Assembly: GCA_963753355.1 (NCBI GenBank)
Contig: CAVWBV010000004.1
Location: 1 to 64,000, forward strand
DNA from: BOG-931 sp963753355
Lineage (GTDB): Bacteria; Pseudomonadota; Alphaproteobacteria; Rhizobiales; Xanthobacteraceae
Direction: 5' to 3'
Length of the DNA: 64,000 nucleotides
Below, piece by piece: positions 54,673 through 63,998 of this stretch. Position 1 is the first letter of the stretch; every line of letters starts with the position of its first letter. Below the pieces are notes generated by a model. The model worked only from the letters and a program-made list of their open reading frames with translations, made no database searches and was not told the DNA's origin. The position numbers and the translations under genes were made by a program.

Positions 54673-56985
54673 ATGGCGCGCGCCGAAACGGCGAGTGCGT
54701 CTCTACGTTCAGATTCTATCCAGGGGCTGGCCAAGTCGATCGCCAAACCTGCCTATCGGCGCCTGCTGAACGCCGAGCCGCTTCTTCGTCGCACCGTTCC
54801 CGCCCTGATCGTCGCATTTCTGATAACGATTTGCGTGGGAGCGGTCGTGCAGGTTCTCGAGCAGCGCCGTCAGCTTATCGTCCAGGCGCGGGCGGCGATC
54901 GAGGCGCTCGCGGATGTCACCGCCGCCCAGCTCGACCACTCGGGAAGAGACTTAAGGGGAAACTCCGGCCGAACGTCCGCAACGCTTGAGCGTGCGTTGC
55001 CGGCGTGGGCGGACGCCGATCTCACGATCCTGGTGGCCGATTCAGAAGGCACAATTATCGGCAGCATACCTGCCGATCCCGAGAAACTTGGCCGTCCAAT
55101 CCTTGACGTGCTCGGCGTTGCCCAGCCTGTGACAGCCCTCGGCAGCGCCGGCACGGTAGAGGCAACGCTGCCGAACGGGACCGCGGCTTTGGCCGCGGTG
55201 CGGCCGTTGCGCAACCCGCTCGGGCTACTGGCCGTTGTCGAGACGGCGAGCCGTGCGCTCATAACATGGCGTTCGACTACCGCGCTGACCGTTACTCTCT
55301 CGGCGACGACAAGCTTCGTCGTTCTCATCCTCGGATTCGCGTTTCATTGGCAGGCCACGCGGGCCAGAGAAGCGGATCTGATCCACGATACTGTGCGCGG
55401 CCGCATTGACACCGCGCTCAATCGCGGCCGCTGCGGACTGTGGGACTGGGATTTGGCGCGCGGACGTATTTTCTGGTCGCATTCGATGTTCGATATGCTC
55501 GGCCTGCCTGCCAAGGACGAACTGCTCACTTTCGGCGAGCTCAAGGCGCTGGTTCATCCGGACGATATCGACCTCTACGGTCTGGCGACACGGCTCGCCG
55601 ACGCCAAGGCGCAATCGATCGACCACGCCTTCCGCATGCGCCATGCCGATGGCCGCTGGCTATGGGTGCGCGTACGTTGCGAATTGGCGCGCCAGGAGGG
55701 TGAGCCGGGACTGCATCTCATCGGCATCGCGGTCGACGTTTCCGAACAGAAGGATCTTGTGGCGAAGACAACGGCTGCGGATCTGCGGCTACGGGACGCC
55801 ATCGAAACAATCCCGGAGGCCTTCGTATTGTGGGACGCCGACAACCGCCTGGTTCTGTGCAATTCCAACTTTCAGGAACTGCATCGCCTTCCTGACAGCG
55901 CGGTTTTGCCCGCCACCCCCTACTCCACCGTCGTCGCGGCGGGGAAAAAGGCCATCATTCGTACCACCATCGCCAACGAAGACCGGCAGCCGCAAGGCGC
56001 ACGCACGTTCGAAGCGCAACTCAACGACGGGCGCTGGATGCATATCAGCGAACGGCGCACCAAAGACGGCGGCTACGTGTCCGTCGGCACCGATATCACG
56101 AAGCTCAAGCAGCACGAGCAAAAGCTTGTCGAGGGCGAGAGAAGGCGCATCGCCACCATCACGGACTTACGTAAATCGCAGCAAATGCTGGAACAACAGG
56201 CCGGAGAGCTTGCCGATCTGGCGCTGAAATACGCCGAAGAAAAGACCCGTGCCGAGGACGCGAACCAGGCAAAATCGAAATTTCTGGCCAATATGAGCCA
56301 CGAATTGCGCACGCCGCTCAACGCCATCATTGGTTTCTCAGAAATTATGGAATCGGGAATGTTCGGGCCGCTCGGTGCGAAAAAATACTGCGAATATTCG
56401 CGCGACATCCGCGAAAGCGGCAAATATCTGCTCGACGTCATCAACGACATCCTCGACATGTCCAAGATCGAGGCCGGCAGCATTCATTTTAATCCTGAAA
56501 TCGTCGAGCTCGACGATATTCTCGCCGATTGCTCGCGCGTTGTCTTTGGCCGGGCGAACGAAAAGGGATTGAAGCTGAGCTCGCGCGTGGCACCGGCGCT
56601 CACACTCAAAGCCGATCGCCGCGCGCTGAAGCAAATCGCACTCAATCTTTTATCTAACGCCGTGAAATTCACGCCCGACGGCGGCTCCGTTACTGTCCAC
56701 GGCAGGCTGCGCGGCGGTTCCGTTACCTTCGCAATTTCGGATAACGGCATTGGTATTCCCAAAGACGCGCTGCGCAAACTTGGCCGCCCATTCGAGCAAG
56801 TGGAGAGTCAATTGACTAAGCGGCATCAAGGCTCCGGGCTTGGGCTTGCGATCGCAAAATCGCTTACCGAGTTACACCGGGGAAGAATGCGCATTCGCTC
56901 GGTGCTTGGGGTCGGCACGACAGTCGTGGTGCGATTGCCGCTTGAACGCGGCCAAGTGACATACCCGCAAGCCCAAGCGAGCTAA
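54673..56985 (+). CDS. PleC/PdhS-like PAS sensor histidine kinase (770 aa)
   Basis: GGAGGCAGGCG precedes the ATG. Two membrane helices (~40-60, LIVAFLITICVGAVVQVLEQ; ~205-225, LSATTSFVVLILGFAFHWQA) enclose a ~140-residue periplasmic sensor. Two PAS domains follow (GRCGLWDWDLARGRIFWSHS; LRDAIETIPEAFVLWDADNR). Then a coiled coil, HisKA with His543 (ANMSHELRTPLNAIIGFSEI) and HATPase (NLLSNAVKFTPDGG; DNGIGIPKDALRKLGRPFEQ; GSGLGLAIAKSL). The HisKA block FSEIMESGMFGPLG is typical of PleC/DivJ/PdhS kinases that act on DivK in cell-cycle polarity. Stop overlaps the glnE stop by 4 nt. Confidence 0.9.
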   Translation: MARAETASASLRSDSIQGLAKSIAKPAYRRLLNAEPLLRRTVPALIVAFLITICVGAVVQVLEQRRQLIVQARAAIEALADVTAAQLDHSGRDLRGNSGRTSATLERALPAWADADLTILVADSEGTIIGSIPADPEKLGRPILDVLGVAQPVTALGSAGTVEATLPNGTAALAAVRPLRNPLGLLAVVETASRALITWRSTTALTVTLSATTSFVVLILGFAFHWQATRAREADLIHDTVRGRIDTALNRGRCGLWDWDLARGRIFWSHSMFDMLGLPAKDELLTFGELKALVHPDDIDLYGLATRLADAKAQSIDHAFRMRHADGRWLWVRVRCELARQEGEPGLHLIGIAVDVSEQKDLVAKTTAADLRLRDAIETIPEAFVLWDADNRLVLCNSNFQELHRLPDSAVLPATPYSTVVAAGKKAIIRTTIANEDRQPQGARTFEAQLNDGRWMHISERRTKDGGYVSVGTDITKLKQHEQKLVEGERRRIATITDLRKSQQMLEQQAGELADLALKYAEEKTRAEDANQAKSKFLANMSHELRTPLNAIIGFSEIMESGMFGPLGAKKYCEYSRDIRESGKYLLDVINDILDMSKIEAGSIHFNPEIVELDDILADCSRVVFGRANEKGLKLSSRVAPALTLKADRRALKQIALNLLSNAVKFTPDGGSVTVHGRLRGGSVTFAISDNGIGIPKDALRKLGRPFEQVESQLTKRHQGSGLGLAIAKSLTELHRGRMRIRSVLGVGTTVVVRLPLERGQVTYPQAQAS

Positions 56986-59966
56986 GGCTTAGCCCCCAAA
57001 ATCCGCACGAAGCACTCCCGCACTTGACGTTCCATCTCTGCAAGATGCGCTTGCAGCGCGGGAAAATCCGGCAAATCCGCAGCGCGGGTAAGGAGTCCGA
57101 GAACCCCGCCGCTTGCCGTCGTCGGATCGAACGCGCCGGGCAAGCAAAGCCGCAAGATTTGCGTCAGGTCGTGATAAAGCCGCACCGCCGGACGCAACAC
57201 CTCTGCGTCCTCAGGTGTGAGAATGTCGGCACGCGCTGCCTTTTCAAGTACGCGTGCCGTCGAGATGTCGAGAATTTGCGGCGACGCTGCGGCATGTACG
57301 AGCTGCAAATATTGGGCGATAAATTCAATGTCGATCAGGCCACCGGCGGCGTATTTGAGATCCCACGTATCCGCGTCGCCCTTCTCTTTCGCAATCGCCC
57401 CGCGCATTTCCACCACGTCAGCCGCGACACCCGCAGGCTCGCGTCGGCGGCAAAGCACCTCGTGTATCGCCAACTCGACGCGCGTGCGAAAACCCGCCGA
57501 GGCCGCTACCACACGCGCCCGCGTCAACGCCATATGCTCCCACGTCCAGGCTTCACGCTCCTGGTAGCTGACAAAGCCGTCAATGTGCGTCGCCAGCGGG
57601 CCGGAGCGTCCAGAGGGCCGCAGGCGCATATCCACTTGATACAAGACGCCATAGTTGGTTTGCACGGTGAGCGCGCTGATCAGGCGTTGGGTAAAGCGCG
57701 CAAAATACTGCGCGCCGTAAAGCCGCCGCTTGCCGTCCGACTCCGGCTCTTCACCGTCGAAGTCGTAGATCACCATAAGATCGAGATCGGAGGTCGCGGT
57801 CATCTCGCGCGCGCCGAGCCGGCCGAGCGCTACGATGGCAATCTCCTGGCCGCGGATGCGCCCGTGGCTGGCGATAAAATCCTCCTCGACGCGGGCCTTG
57901 AGCGCCCGGATCAGGACATCGGCCAGTTCGGCGAAAACGTCGCCGGCGCGGGCGGCGGAGAGCGAACCGGACAGAATGCGTGCGCCGATCAGAAACATGT
58001 GTTCTTGACCGAACAAACGGATTGCGTCGAGCACTTCTTCGTAACCCCGCGCCTCGCCCACCGCCCGCACAAGCCCTTCCTCGAGCTCTTTCGCGCCAGG
58101 CAATGCGGCGAACGACGCGGGGTCGATCAGCGGATCGATAACGTGCGGATGCCGAGCCAGAATATCCGCGAGCCGCGGCGCGGTGCCGAGAATGAGCGCG
58201 ATGAAGCCGACGAGCTCGGGTTTCTGGCGCAGCAAAGAGAGCAAGCGTCCCCCAGCGCGCAATCCGGCAAGAAAATTGTCAAAGGCGGCGAAGGCTGCGT
58301 CTGGATTGTCGGTGGCCGCGAGCTGCTGAACGATGATGGGCACGAGTTCGTCGAGATTTTTGCGGGCCTGCTCGCCGCGCAGGGCGCGATAGACCGCGCT
58401 GTGCCAACGGCGCACTGCTGCATCGACCTCACGGGGCTGACGAAAGCCAAGTTCGGCCAGCCTATCGAGCGTCGGACTCGTGCTTGCGACCGGACCGGCA
58501 AACGATAAGTGCTGCGGCGAATCGATCGCCGCCGGGGTCGTTTCAAAAAGCCGGACGTAGTGCTTTTCGACCGTACGTAAGTGTCCGAGCAGGACGGTCG
58601 CGAAAGCATCACGGCTGGCGAAGCCGAGAAAGCGGGCAAAACCTTCAAGCTCCGCCGGGTCCGACGGCAACGAATGGGTCTGCTCATCCGCGCGCATTTG
58701 CAGGCGGTGCTCGACGACGCGCAAGAAATCGTAAGCCGCCGTCAATCCGTCGCATGCAGAGCGATCTATCCACCCGCCAGCCACGAGGGCGGCAAGCGTC
58801 GCGACCGTGCCCCGGTCGCGCAGTATATTGTGGCGCCCGCCGGCAATGAGCTGCTGGGTCTGCACGAAGAACTCGATCTCGCGAATACCGCCGCGGCCGA
58901 CCTTGACGTTATGCCCCTCGACCGCGATTTCGCCGTGGCCGCGGTAGACGTGAATTTGCTGCTTCATCGCATGCACGTCGGCGACCGCGGTGAAATCCAG
59001 ATATTTGCGCCAGATGAAGGGGGAAAGCTCGCTGATGAATTTGGCGCCGGCGTCAAGGTCGCCGGCACAGGCGCGCGCCTTGATCAGCGCTGCGCGTTCC
59101 CAGGTCTGGCCCCGGCTTTCGTAATAGTCGAGCGCCGCGTCCGTCGATATTGCAATCTGGGTCGAAGATGGATCAGGTCGCAGCCGTAGATCGACGCGAA
59201 ACACATAACCGTCCGCGGTGCGCTCCTGCAAAAGCTTGACCAACTCCCGCGTCAGCCTGGTGAAAAAAAGGGTCGCCTGTGCGCCGTCCGTCAACGCCGG
59301 ATTAGCCCCCTTGAAAAACACCATGAGATCAATATCGCTGGAATAGTTCAGTTCATGGGCGCCCATCTTGCCCATGGCCAGCACCATGTAACCGGAGCCG
59401 GTTTCGGGATTTTTCGCATCGCTCAACCGGAACTTCCCGCTTTTTGCCGCATCGGCAAGCAATCGGCGGACACCGATGCGAAGCGCCGTGTCGGCGACTT
59501 CAGTAAGCGACGCGGTGACACGGGCGACCGGCCAAACTCCGCCAATATCGGCAAGCGCGATCAACAGGGCTGCCTCAGCCTTCATCCGGCGAAGAACCTG
59601 CATGACACTCGCGGTTGCCCGCGCCGTCGCCCCCGCTCGCTGCGCCGTTTTCATCAATCTGGCGAATTCTTCTTCGGGGCTATTCGTCAGAAGACGCAGC
59701 AGGCGTGCGGGATCCGCACAAATGAGGTCCCAAAGGTAAGGCGCACTACCAGCGATCCCGGCGAGCAACATGGCAAGCCGCGCGTGCGCCGCAATCAGCG
59801 ACTTCAGGGACTTTCCGGCCGCAATTCCGGCTATGCTCGATATCCACTCGGTGCTGCGATTGCGGCCTTTGGCGGCGGCGCGCGGCAGCGCTCCGGTGAG
59901 CCGCCGGACCAATGCGCCATCCTCAACTTTGCTGACTGGGCGCTTCCCGGATTTTGCCGCCCGCAT
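56982..59966 (-). CDS. glnE: Bifunctional glutamine synthetase adenylyltransferase/adenylyl-removing enzyme (994 aa)
   Basis: Both nucleotidyltransferase domains are intact. The N-terminal adenylyl-removing half has GKMGAHELNYSSDIDLMVFF and the C-terminal adenylylating half GRLGAREMTATSDLDLMVIY, each followed by GlnD-UR_UTase-like helices (KVGRGGIREIEFFVQTQQLI; AAGGLIDIEFIAQYLQLVHA). It adjusts glutamine synthetase activity to the PII signal. Full family length. The start overlaps the kinase stop at 59966 (TGATG), so it is translated from the same transcript as the HAMP kinase. Confidence 0.97.
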   Translation of the reverse strand: MRAAKSGKRPVSKVEDGALVRRLTGALPRAAAKGRNRSTEWISSIAGIAAGKSLKSLIAAHARLAMLLAGIAGSAPYLWDLICADPARLLRLLTNSPEEEFARLMKTAQRAGATARATASVMQVLRRMKAEAALLIALADIGGVWPVARVTASLTEVADTALRIGVRRLLADAAKSGKFRLSDAKNPETGSGYMVLAMGKMGAHELNYSSDIDLMVFFKGANPALTDGAQATLFFTRLTRELVKLLQERTADGYVFRVDLRLRPDPSSTQIAISTDAALDYYESRGQTWERAALIKARACAGDLDAGAKFISELSPFIWRKYLDFTAVADVHAMKQQIHVYRGHGEIAVEGHNVKVGRGGIREIEFFVQTQQLIAGGRHNILRDRGTVATLAALVAGGWIDRSACDGLTAAYDFLRVVEHRLQMRADEQTHSLPSDPAELEGFARFLGFASRDAFATVLLGHLRTVEKHYVRLFETTPAAIDSPQHLSFAGPVASTSPTLDRLAELGFRQPREVDAAVRRWHSAVYRALRGEQARKNLDELVPIIVQQLAATDNPDAAFAAFDNFLAGLRAGGRLLSLLRQKPELVGFIALILGTAPRLADILARHPHVIDPLIDPASFAALPGAKELEEGLVRAVGEARGYEEVLDAIRLFGQEHMFLIGARILSGSLSAARAGDVFAELADVLIRALKARVEEDFIASHGRIRGQEIAIVALGRLGAREMTATSDLDLMVIYDFDGEEPESDGKRRLYGAQYFARFTQRLISALTVQTNYGVLYQVDMRLRPSGRSGPLATHIDGFVSYQEREAWTWEHMALTRARVVAASAGFRTRVELAIHEVLCRRREPAGVAADVVEMRGAIAKEKGDADTWDLKYAAGGLIDIEFIAQYLQLVHAAASPQILDISTARVLEKAARADILTPEDAEVLRPAVRLYHDLTQILRLCLPGAFDPTTASGGVLGLLTRAADLPDFPALQAHLAEMERQVRECFVRILGAKP

Positions 59967-61414
59967 CAGCCGCCCGCGGGTCCTGCCCGCGGCAAAGCAA
60001 TGATACTTTTTAAGCCGGGTTCATTGTCTTCGAGCCTGAGTTCGCCGCCGTGAAGCCGCGCCACCGCGGCAGCAAGACTCAAGCCCAAGCCCGAACCCGG
60101 CTGCGACCTGCTCTGCTCCAGCCTGACGAACCGCTCGACCACGCGGCCGCGATCGGCCACGGCAATTCCCGGGCCATGGTCAGCAACCGTCAGCGTGATG
60201 CGATCTGCGTCGGCGCCGGCTTTCACCACAATCTCCGTGGGCGCGCCGTTGACCTTGTCAGATTCCGGCGCCGCATATTTGATCGCGTTGTCGATAAGGT
60301 TGGCGAGCGCCTGACTGATCAATTCGCGATTACCGCGCACCGGAGCCTCTGTCGCCGCGTCGACTTTGAGCGCCAGTCCCTTCTCGTCCGCCAGCGGCTC
60401 GTACAATTCGCCGACATCGCGGACAATCGCAGCGGCGTCGAACTCCGCCATATTGTCGCGCGCGTGCCCAAACTCCGCACGCGCAATCATTAGCAGCGCA
60501 TCGAATGTGCGAATGAGGTCATCCGACTCGGCGATGGTGGATTCCAGCACGGCGCGATATTCGGCCTCACCGCGGGCGCCGCGCAACGCCTGCTCGCAGC
60601 GGTTGCGCAATCGGGTCAGCGGCGTTTTCAGATCATGAGCGATGTTGTCGGACACCTCCTTCAATCCACCCATGAGGCCTTCAATACGCTCGAGCATGGC
60701 GTTGAGATTGTCGGCAAGACGGTCAAGCTCGTCACCGGTTCCCGCAACCGGCAGCCTGCCCGCCAAATCGCCGGCCATGATGACTTGCGCTTTATCGGTC
60801 ATCGCGTCTATGCGCTTGAGCACGCGGCGGCTGACAAAGAAGCCCCCGCCGAGACCGAGCACAACCACCAGCGCAATCGACCAGCGCCCGGCGTTAGCAA
60901 TGATGGCGTAGATGCGTTCGCGTTCCTCGAGATCGCGCCCAACCAACAAGCGAAAACCGCCGGGCATTTCCACGACTCGCACCAGCGCGCGATGCTCGCT
61001 GTCTTCCGACAATTCTATCCGGCGATAGCTCGACTCGAACCATCCCGGATGATCGAGCACGCCCGGCTCCAAGGAACTGACATTGCCGGCAAGTCCCTCG
61101 CCGCTCGGCGTGGTCAGCAGATAAAGACTCGAGCCCGGACGCCGTGCCCGCAGATCAAGGATAGTCACTAAACGCCGGATCCCGCCGGTGTCGTATTGCT
61201 CGCGCAGCGCGTTGACTTCCAGATTAACCCGGTTGGTGATTTGGTCGGTAATCAGCCGCCGCGTGTTCAAGGCGAAATAGCCGAGCAGCGAAACCGCGAA
61301 TATGATAAAGACCAAAAGGTAAACCAGCGTCAGCCGAAACGCCGTGGCGCGCATCAGCTTTCCCAGCGCCGAAGCAAATTCAGGGCGATAATGAAAGCGT
61401 TGCAGCACAGCCAT
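59966..61414 (-). CDS. HAMP-type sensor histidine kinase (482 aa)
   Basis: Two membrane helices (FRLTLVYLLVFIIFAVSLLG; IALVVVLGLGGGFFVSRRVL) frame a ~130-residue periplasmic domain. HAMP (KAQVIMAGDLAGRLPVAGTG) follows, then HisKA (DNIAHDLKTPLTRLRNRCEQ) and HATPase (NLIDNAIKYAAPES; DHGPGIAVADRGRVVERFVR; GSGLGLSLAAAVARLHGG). Start uncertain: 61414, 61453 or 61357; the last has GGAAAG before it. Its likely partner is the OmpR-type regulator at 62627, which is separated by a CaiB/BaiF gene on the other strand. Linked to glnE and near a DegP gene, suggesting envelope stress. Confidence 0.92.
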   Translation of the reverse strand: MAVLQRFHYRPEFASALGKLMRATAFRLTLVYLLVFIIFAVSLLGYFALNTRRLITDQITNRVNLEVNALREQYDTGGIRRLVTILDLRARRPGSSLYLLTTPSGEGLAGNVSSLEPGVLDHPGWFESSYRRIELSEDSEHRALVRVVEMPGGFRLLVGRDLEERERIYAIIANAGRWSIALVVVLGLGGGFFVSRRVLKRIDAMTDKAQVIMAGDLAGRLPVAGTGDELDRLADNLNAMLERIEGLMGGLKEVSDNIAHDLKTPLTRLRNRCEQALRGARGEAEYRAVLESTIAESDDLIRTFDALLMIARAEFGHARDNMAEFDAAAIVRDVGELYEPLADEKGLALKVDAATEAPVRGNRELISQALANLIDNAIKYAAPESDKVNGAPTEIVVKAGADADRITLTVADHGPGIAVADRGRVVERFVRLEQSRSQPGSGLGLSLAAAVARLHGGELRLEDNEPGLKSIIALPRAGPAGG

Positions 61415-61475
61415 GTCGTTAGTGTAACGCGTTTTGTTGTCTGAAGCGAACAAACACGCAAAAGGTTAAAGCAAG

Positions 61476-62609
61476 ATGGGGCCTCTCGCGGGCATTCGTA
61501 TTGTTGAATTCGCCGGCATCGGTCCCGGCCCGATGGCGGCCATGCTGTTCGCGGATCTCGGCGCGCAGGTCGTCCGTATCGATCGGACCACGGCCAGCGA
61601 CCTCGGCATCACCATGCCGGCGAAGTTTGAATTGCTGCATCGCTCGCGCCCATCCATCGCGATCGATCTGAAACGCTCCGAAGGAATCGCGCTCGCAATC
61701 GAACTCATCGGCAAGGCCGACGCGCTGATCGAAGGTTTCCGGCCGGGCACAATGGAACGTCTCGGCCTGGGCCCGGACGCCATGCTCGCTCACAATCCAC
61801 GCCTCGTTTACGGCCGCATGACCGGCTGGGGGCAGTCGGGACCGCTGGCGCAAGCCGCTGGTCATGACCTCAACTATCTCGCCTTAGCGGGAGCATTGCA
61901 TGCCATCGGCCGCTCAGGCTCAAAGCCCACGCCGCCGCTCAACCTGGTCGCCGATTTCGGCGGCGGTGCGCTCTATCTTGCTTTCGGCATGGCTTGCGCA
62001 ATGCTTGAGGCGCAGCGCTCCGGCAAGGGTCAAATCGTAGACGCCGCCATGACCGAAGGCGCTGCGTCGTTGATGACGCTGTTCTATGGCTTGCATGCGG
62101 CGGGGCTGCACAGCCTGCAACGCGGCACGAACCTGCTCGATAGCGGATCCGCGATCTACGAAACGTACGAATGCAGCGACGGCCGTTTTGTCGCCATTGC
62201 GGCGATCGAGCTGAAATTCCGCAAGGTGCTGTTCGACCGGCTCGGCCTGGCGTACGCCGAGGACGGGCCCGAACTTCGCGACGCGCTTGAAACGCTGTTT
62301 AAGACCCGGACGCGTGATGAATGGTGCAAGCTGCTCGAAGGAACGGATGCCTGCTTCGCGCCGGTGCTCACCATGGAAGAAGCGCCGCGTCATCCGCACA
62401 ACGTCGCCCGCGGCTCGTTTGTCGAAGTTGGCGGCGTGGTGCAGCCCGCTCCGGCCCCGCGCTTTTCGAGAACTCCGGCCGCTCCACCGACGCCGCCGCG
62501 AGATAGCGGTCCCGACGCGACCGCCGTGCTCAGGGCCTGGGGGATCGCCGAGCAAAAAAATAACGACGCTGTCCAAAAGCGGCGTACTGGGAAGATAGAC
62601 GCGCCATAG
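61476..62609 (+). CDS. CaiB/BaiF-family CoA transferase (377 aa)
   Basis: The class III CoA-transferase fold is clear: MGPLAGIRIVEFAGIGPGPM, MLFADLGAQVVRIDRT, SIAIDLKRSEGIALAIELIG, RLVYGRMTGWGQSGPLAQAA (with the GHDLNYLALAG segment; Asp of HDLNY fits the catalytic Asp), then GGALYLAFGMACAMLEAQRS. Closest in pattern to alpha-methylacyl-CoA racemase, which epimerises 2-methyl acyl-CoAs; CoA transfer is also possible. Its start is 61 nt from the divergent kinase. The gene splits a two-component pair, suggesting insertion by rearrangement. Confidence 0.93.
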   Translation: MGPLAGIRIVEFAGIGPGPMAAMLFADLGAQVVRIDRTTASDLGITMPAKFELLHRSRPSIAIDLKRSEGIALAIELIGKADALIEGFRPGTMERLGLGPDAMLAHNPRLVYGRMTGWGQSGPLAQAAGHDLNYLALAGALHAIGRSGSKPTPPLNLVADFGGGALYLAFGMACAMLEAQRSGKGQIVDAAMTEGAASLMTLFYGLHAAGLHSLQRGTNLLDSGSAIYETYECSDGRFVAIAAIELKFRKVLFDRLGLAYAEDGPELRDALETLFKTRTRDEWCKLLEGTDACFAPVLTMEEAPRHPHNVARGSFVEVGGVVQPAPAPRFSRTPAAPPTPPRDSGPDATAVLRAWGIAEQKNNDAVQKRRTGKIDAP

Positions 62610-62626
62610 TTTACTTATGGCGGCCG

Positions 62627-63304
62627 CTACTTCTCTTCGCGGATCATATAGCCGGCGCCGCGTACGGTGTGCAGCAAAGGTTGACCGAATCCTTTGTCGA
62701 TCTTCGACCGCAGACGTGAAATATGGACGTCAATCACGTTCGTTTGCGGATCGAAGTGGTAGTCCCAGACGTTCTCCAGAAGCATAGTGCGGGTCACAAC
62801 CTGGCCGGCGTGTCGCATGAGATATTCGAGCAAGCGAAATTCGCGCGGTTGCAGCTGCAGTTCCTGTCCAGCGCGGCTGACTTCATGCGATAGCCGATTG
62901 AGCTCGAGATCGGCGACGCGATAAACCGTCTCCTCGCCGCGCCCGCCGCGCCGGCGCGCGAGCGCTTCAATGCGCGCTAACAATTCCGCGAACGCGTAGG
63001 GTTTGGCGAGGTAATCGTCACCTCCGCTGCGCAAACCCTTCACCCGATCGTCCACTTGAGCGAGCGCGGAAAGGATCAGCACCGGCGTTTCTATCGATTT
63101 ATTGCGCAAGCTCGCGATGATCGACAAACCGTCCACCTTCGGCAGCATGCGATCGACGATCAAAACGTCGTATTGGCCGTCGAGCGCCAGCGCCAAGCCC
63201 TCTTCGCCATCTATTGCCCGGTCGGCGATGTGACCGACTTCGCGAAAGGCCTTGACGAGATAATCGGCCGCGTCGCGGTCATCTTCGATAATCAAAAGGC
63301 GCAT
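62627..63304 (-). CDS. OmpR-family response regulator (225 aa)
   Basis: The ATG at 63304 starts MRLLIIEDDRDAADYLVKAF, the receiver domain, with phospho-Asp in LIVDRMLPKVDG and Lys in YLAKPYAFAEL. A winged-helix DNA-binding domain follows (LQLQPREFRLLEYLMRHAGQ; VTRTMLLENVWDYHFDPQTN; VIDVHISRLRSKIDKG). An in-frame start at 63379 would add 25 residues outside the fold. It should be phosphorylated by the HAMP kinase at 59966 and may control the adjacent DegP gene. Confidence 0.95.
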   Translation of the reverse strand: MRLLIIEDDRDAADYLVKAFREVGHIADRAIDGEEGLALALDGQYDVLIVDRMLPKVDGLSIIASLRNKSIETPVLILSALAQVDDRVKGLRSGGDDYLAKPYAFAELLARIEALARRRGGRGEETVYRVADLELNRLSHEVSRAGQELQLQPREFRLLEYLMRHAGQVVTRTMLLENVWDYHFDPQTNVIDVHISRLRSKIDKGFGQPLLHTVRGAGYMIREEK

Positions 63305-63662
63305 GATCGAATGTCGCCGAACCGGCAATCCGCTTTGGGCCAGAGGAGCCCCGGCTTCAGTAAGCATATCGTTTGGCATGATTCAGCCGCCAATAATATA
63401 GCGAAGGAAGCGAGGGGATGGCGCCGACCAAGGGCACCACCCCCTCGGCCAACTCTACCCGCAGCGGGGGCGACGGGATGCGTCGGGCAGAGCTGGTTTT
63501 AGGCGGGGACGGGCCACGAGGCCCGTCCCCAGGGAACGCCCGCCAGCGGGGGCGACGGATGCCGGCGGATCGCCCCATTACTCTGGAGCCTGTTTTCGAA
63601 AAAGCATTCGAACCAAGCTCTCATTGCCTCGCGCGGATCCGAATGAGCGGATCCCGCGCCGT
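63305..63662. other. 358-bp spacer with hairpin and direct repeats
   Basis: No gene is supported. The spacer contains a perfect hairpin (63505-63530) flanked by two copies of AGCGGGGGCGACGG (63463-63476 and 63545-63558), a layout like an intergenic repeat element rather than a coding region. A plus-strand frame across it has repeat-derived Gly/Arg/Pro composition. Confidence 0.45.
63505..63530. repeat. Perfect 11-bp hairpin within a REP-like element
   Basis: GGGGACGGGCC (63505-63515), loop ACGA, GGCCCGTCCCC (63520-63530). It lies between the DegP stop at 63663 and the regulator start at 63304 on the minus strand, so it could attenuate read-through. No T tract follows. The flanking 14-bp direct repeats suggest a mobile intergenic repeat. 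Confidence 0.5.
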
Positions 63663-63998
63663 CTACGCATTGCCGAGCGGCAACGCGACGAAACGTGTGC
63701 CTTCTCCTGACTTCACGCGAAACAGAAGAGCGTGCTTGCCTTCCTTGCGCGCGTCGGCGAGTTGCTTGGTGACGTCGGCCGGCTTGGAAACAACCTTGCC
63801 GCCGACATCGAGGATGACGTCTCCGACCTGGAAGCCGTGATCAGCGGCGATCCCGTTCGGATCGACCGCGGTCACCACCACGCCGTTGCCCTGCTCTCCT
63901 GAGTGGTTGTCAACCGACAGCGTCAAGCCAAGTTTCGGAATCTCGCTGTCCCCGCTGGGATGCTCGGTTTGCTGGTTGGCCGCCTGACGCTCGGCCGG
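63663..63998 (-). CDS. DegP/Do-type serine protease, C-terminal PDZ part, cut by window
   Basis: The frame runs off the window edge; only the last ~111 residues are seen. A PDZ domain is clear: VVVTAVDPNGIAADHGFQVG, DVILDVGGKVVSKPADVTKQ and a closing ALLFRVKSGEGTRFVALPLG. It is preceded by a Gln/Pro/Ser linker and KLGLTLSV, as in the second PDZ of Do/DegP proteases. The catalytic domain lies outside. A periplasmic protease next to an OmpR-type system fits an envelope stress locus. Confidence 0.85.
   Translation of the reverse strand, partial: PAERQAANQQTEHPSGDSEIPKLGLTLSVDNHSGEQGNGVVVTAVDPNGIAADHGFQVGDVILDVGGKVVSKPADVTKQLADARKEGKHALLFRVKSGEGTRFVALPLGNA

Noticed and set aside
57024..58508. 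494-codon open frame antisense to glnE
   Set aside because: Composition is Arg/His/Gln-rich shadow sequence; glnE has intact catalytic motifs here.
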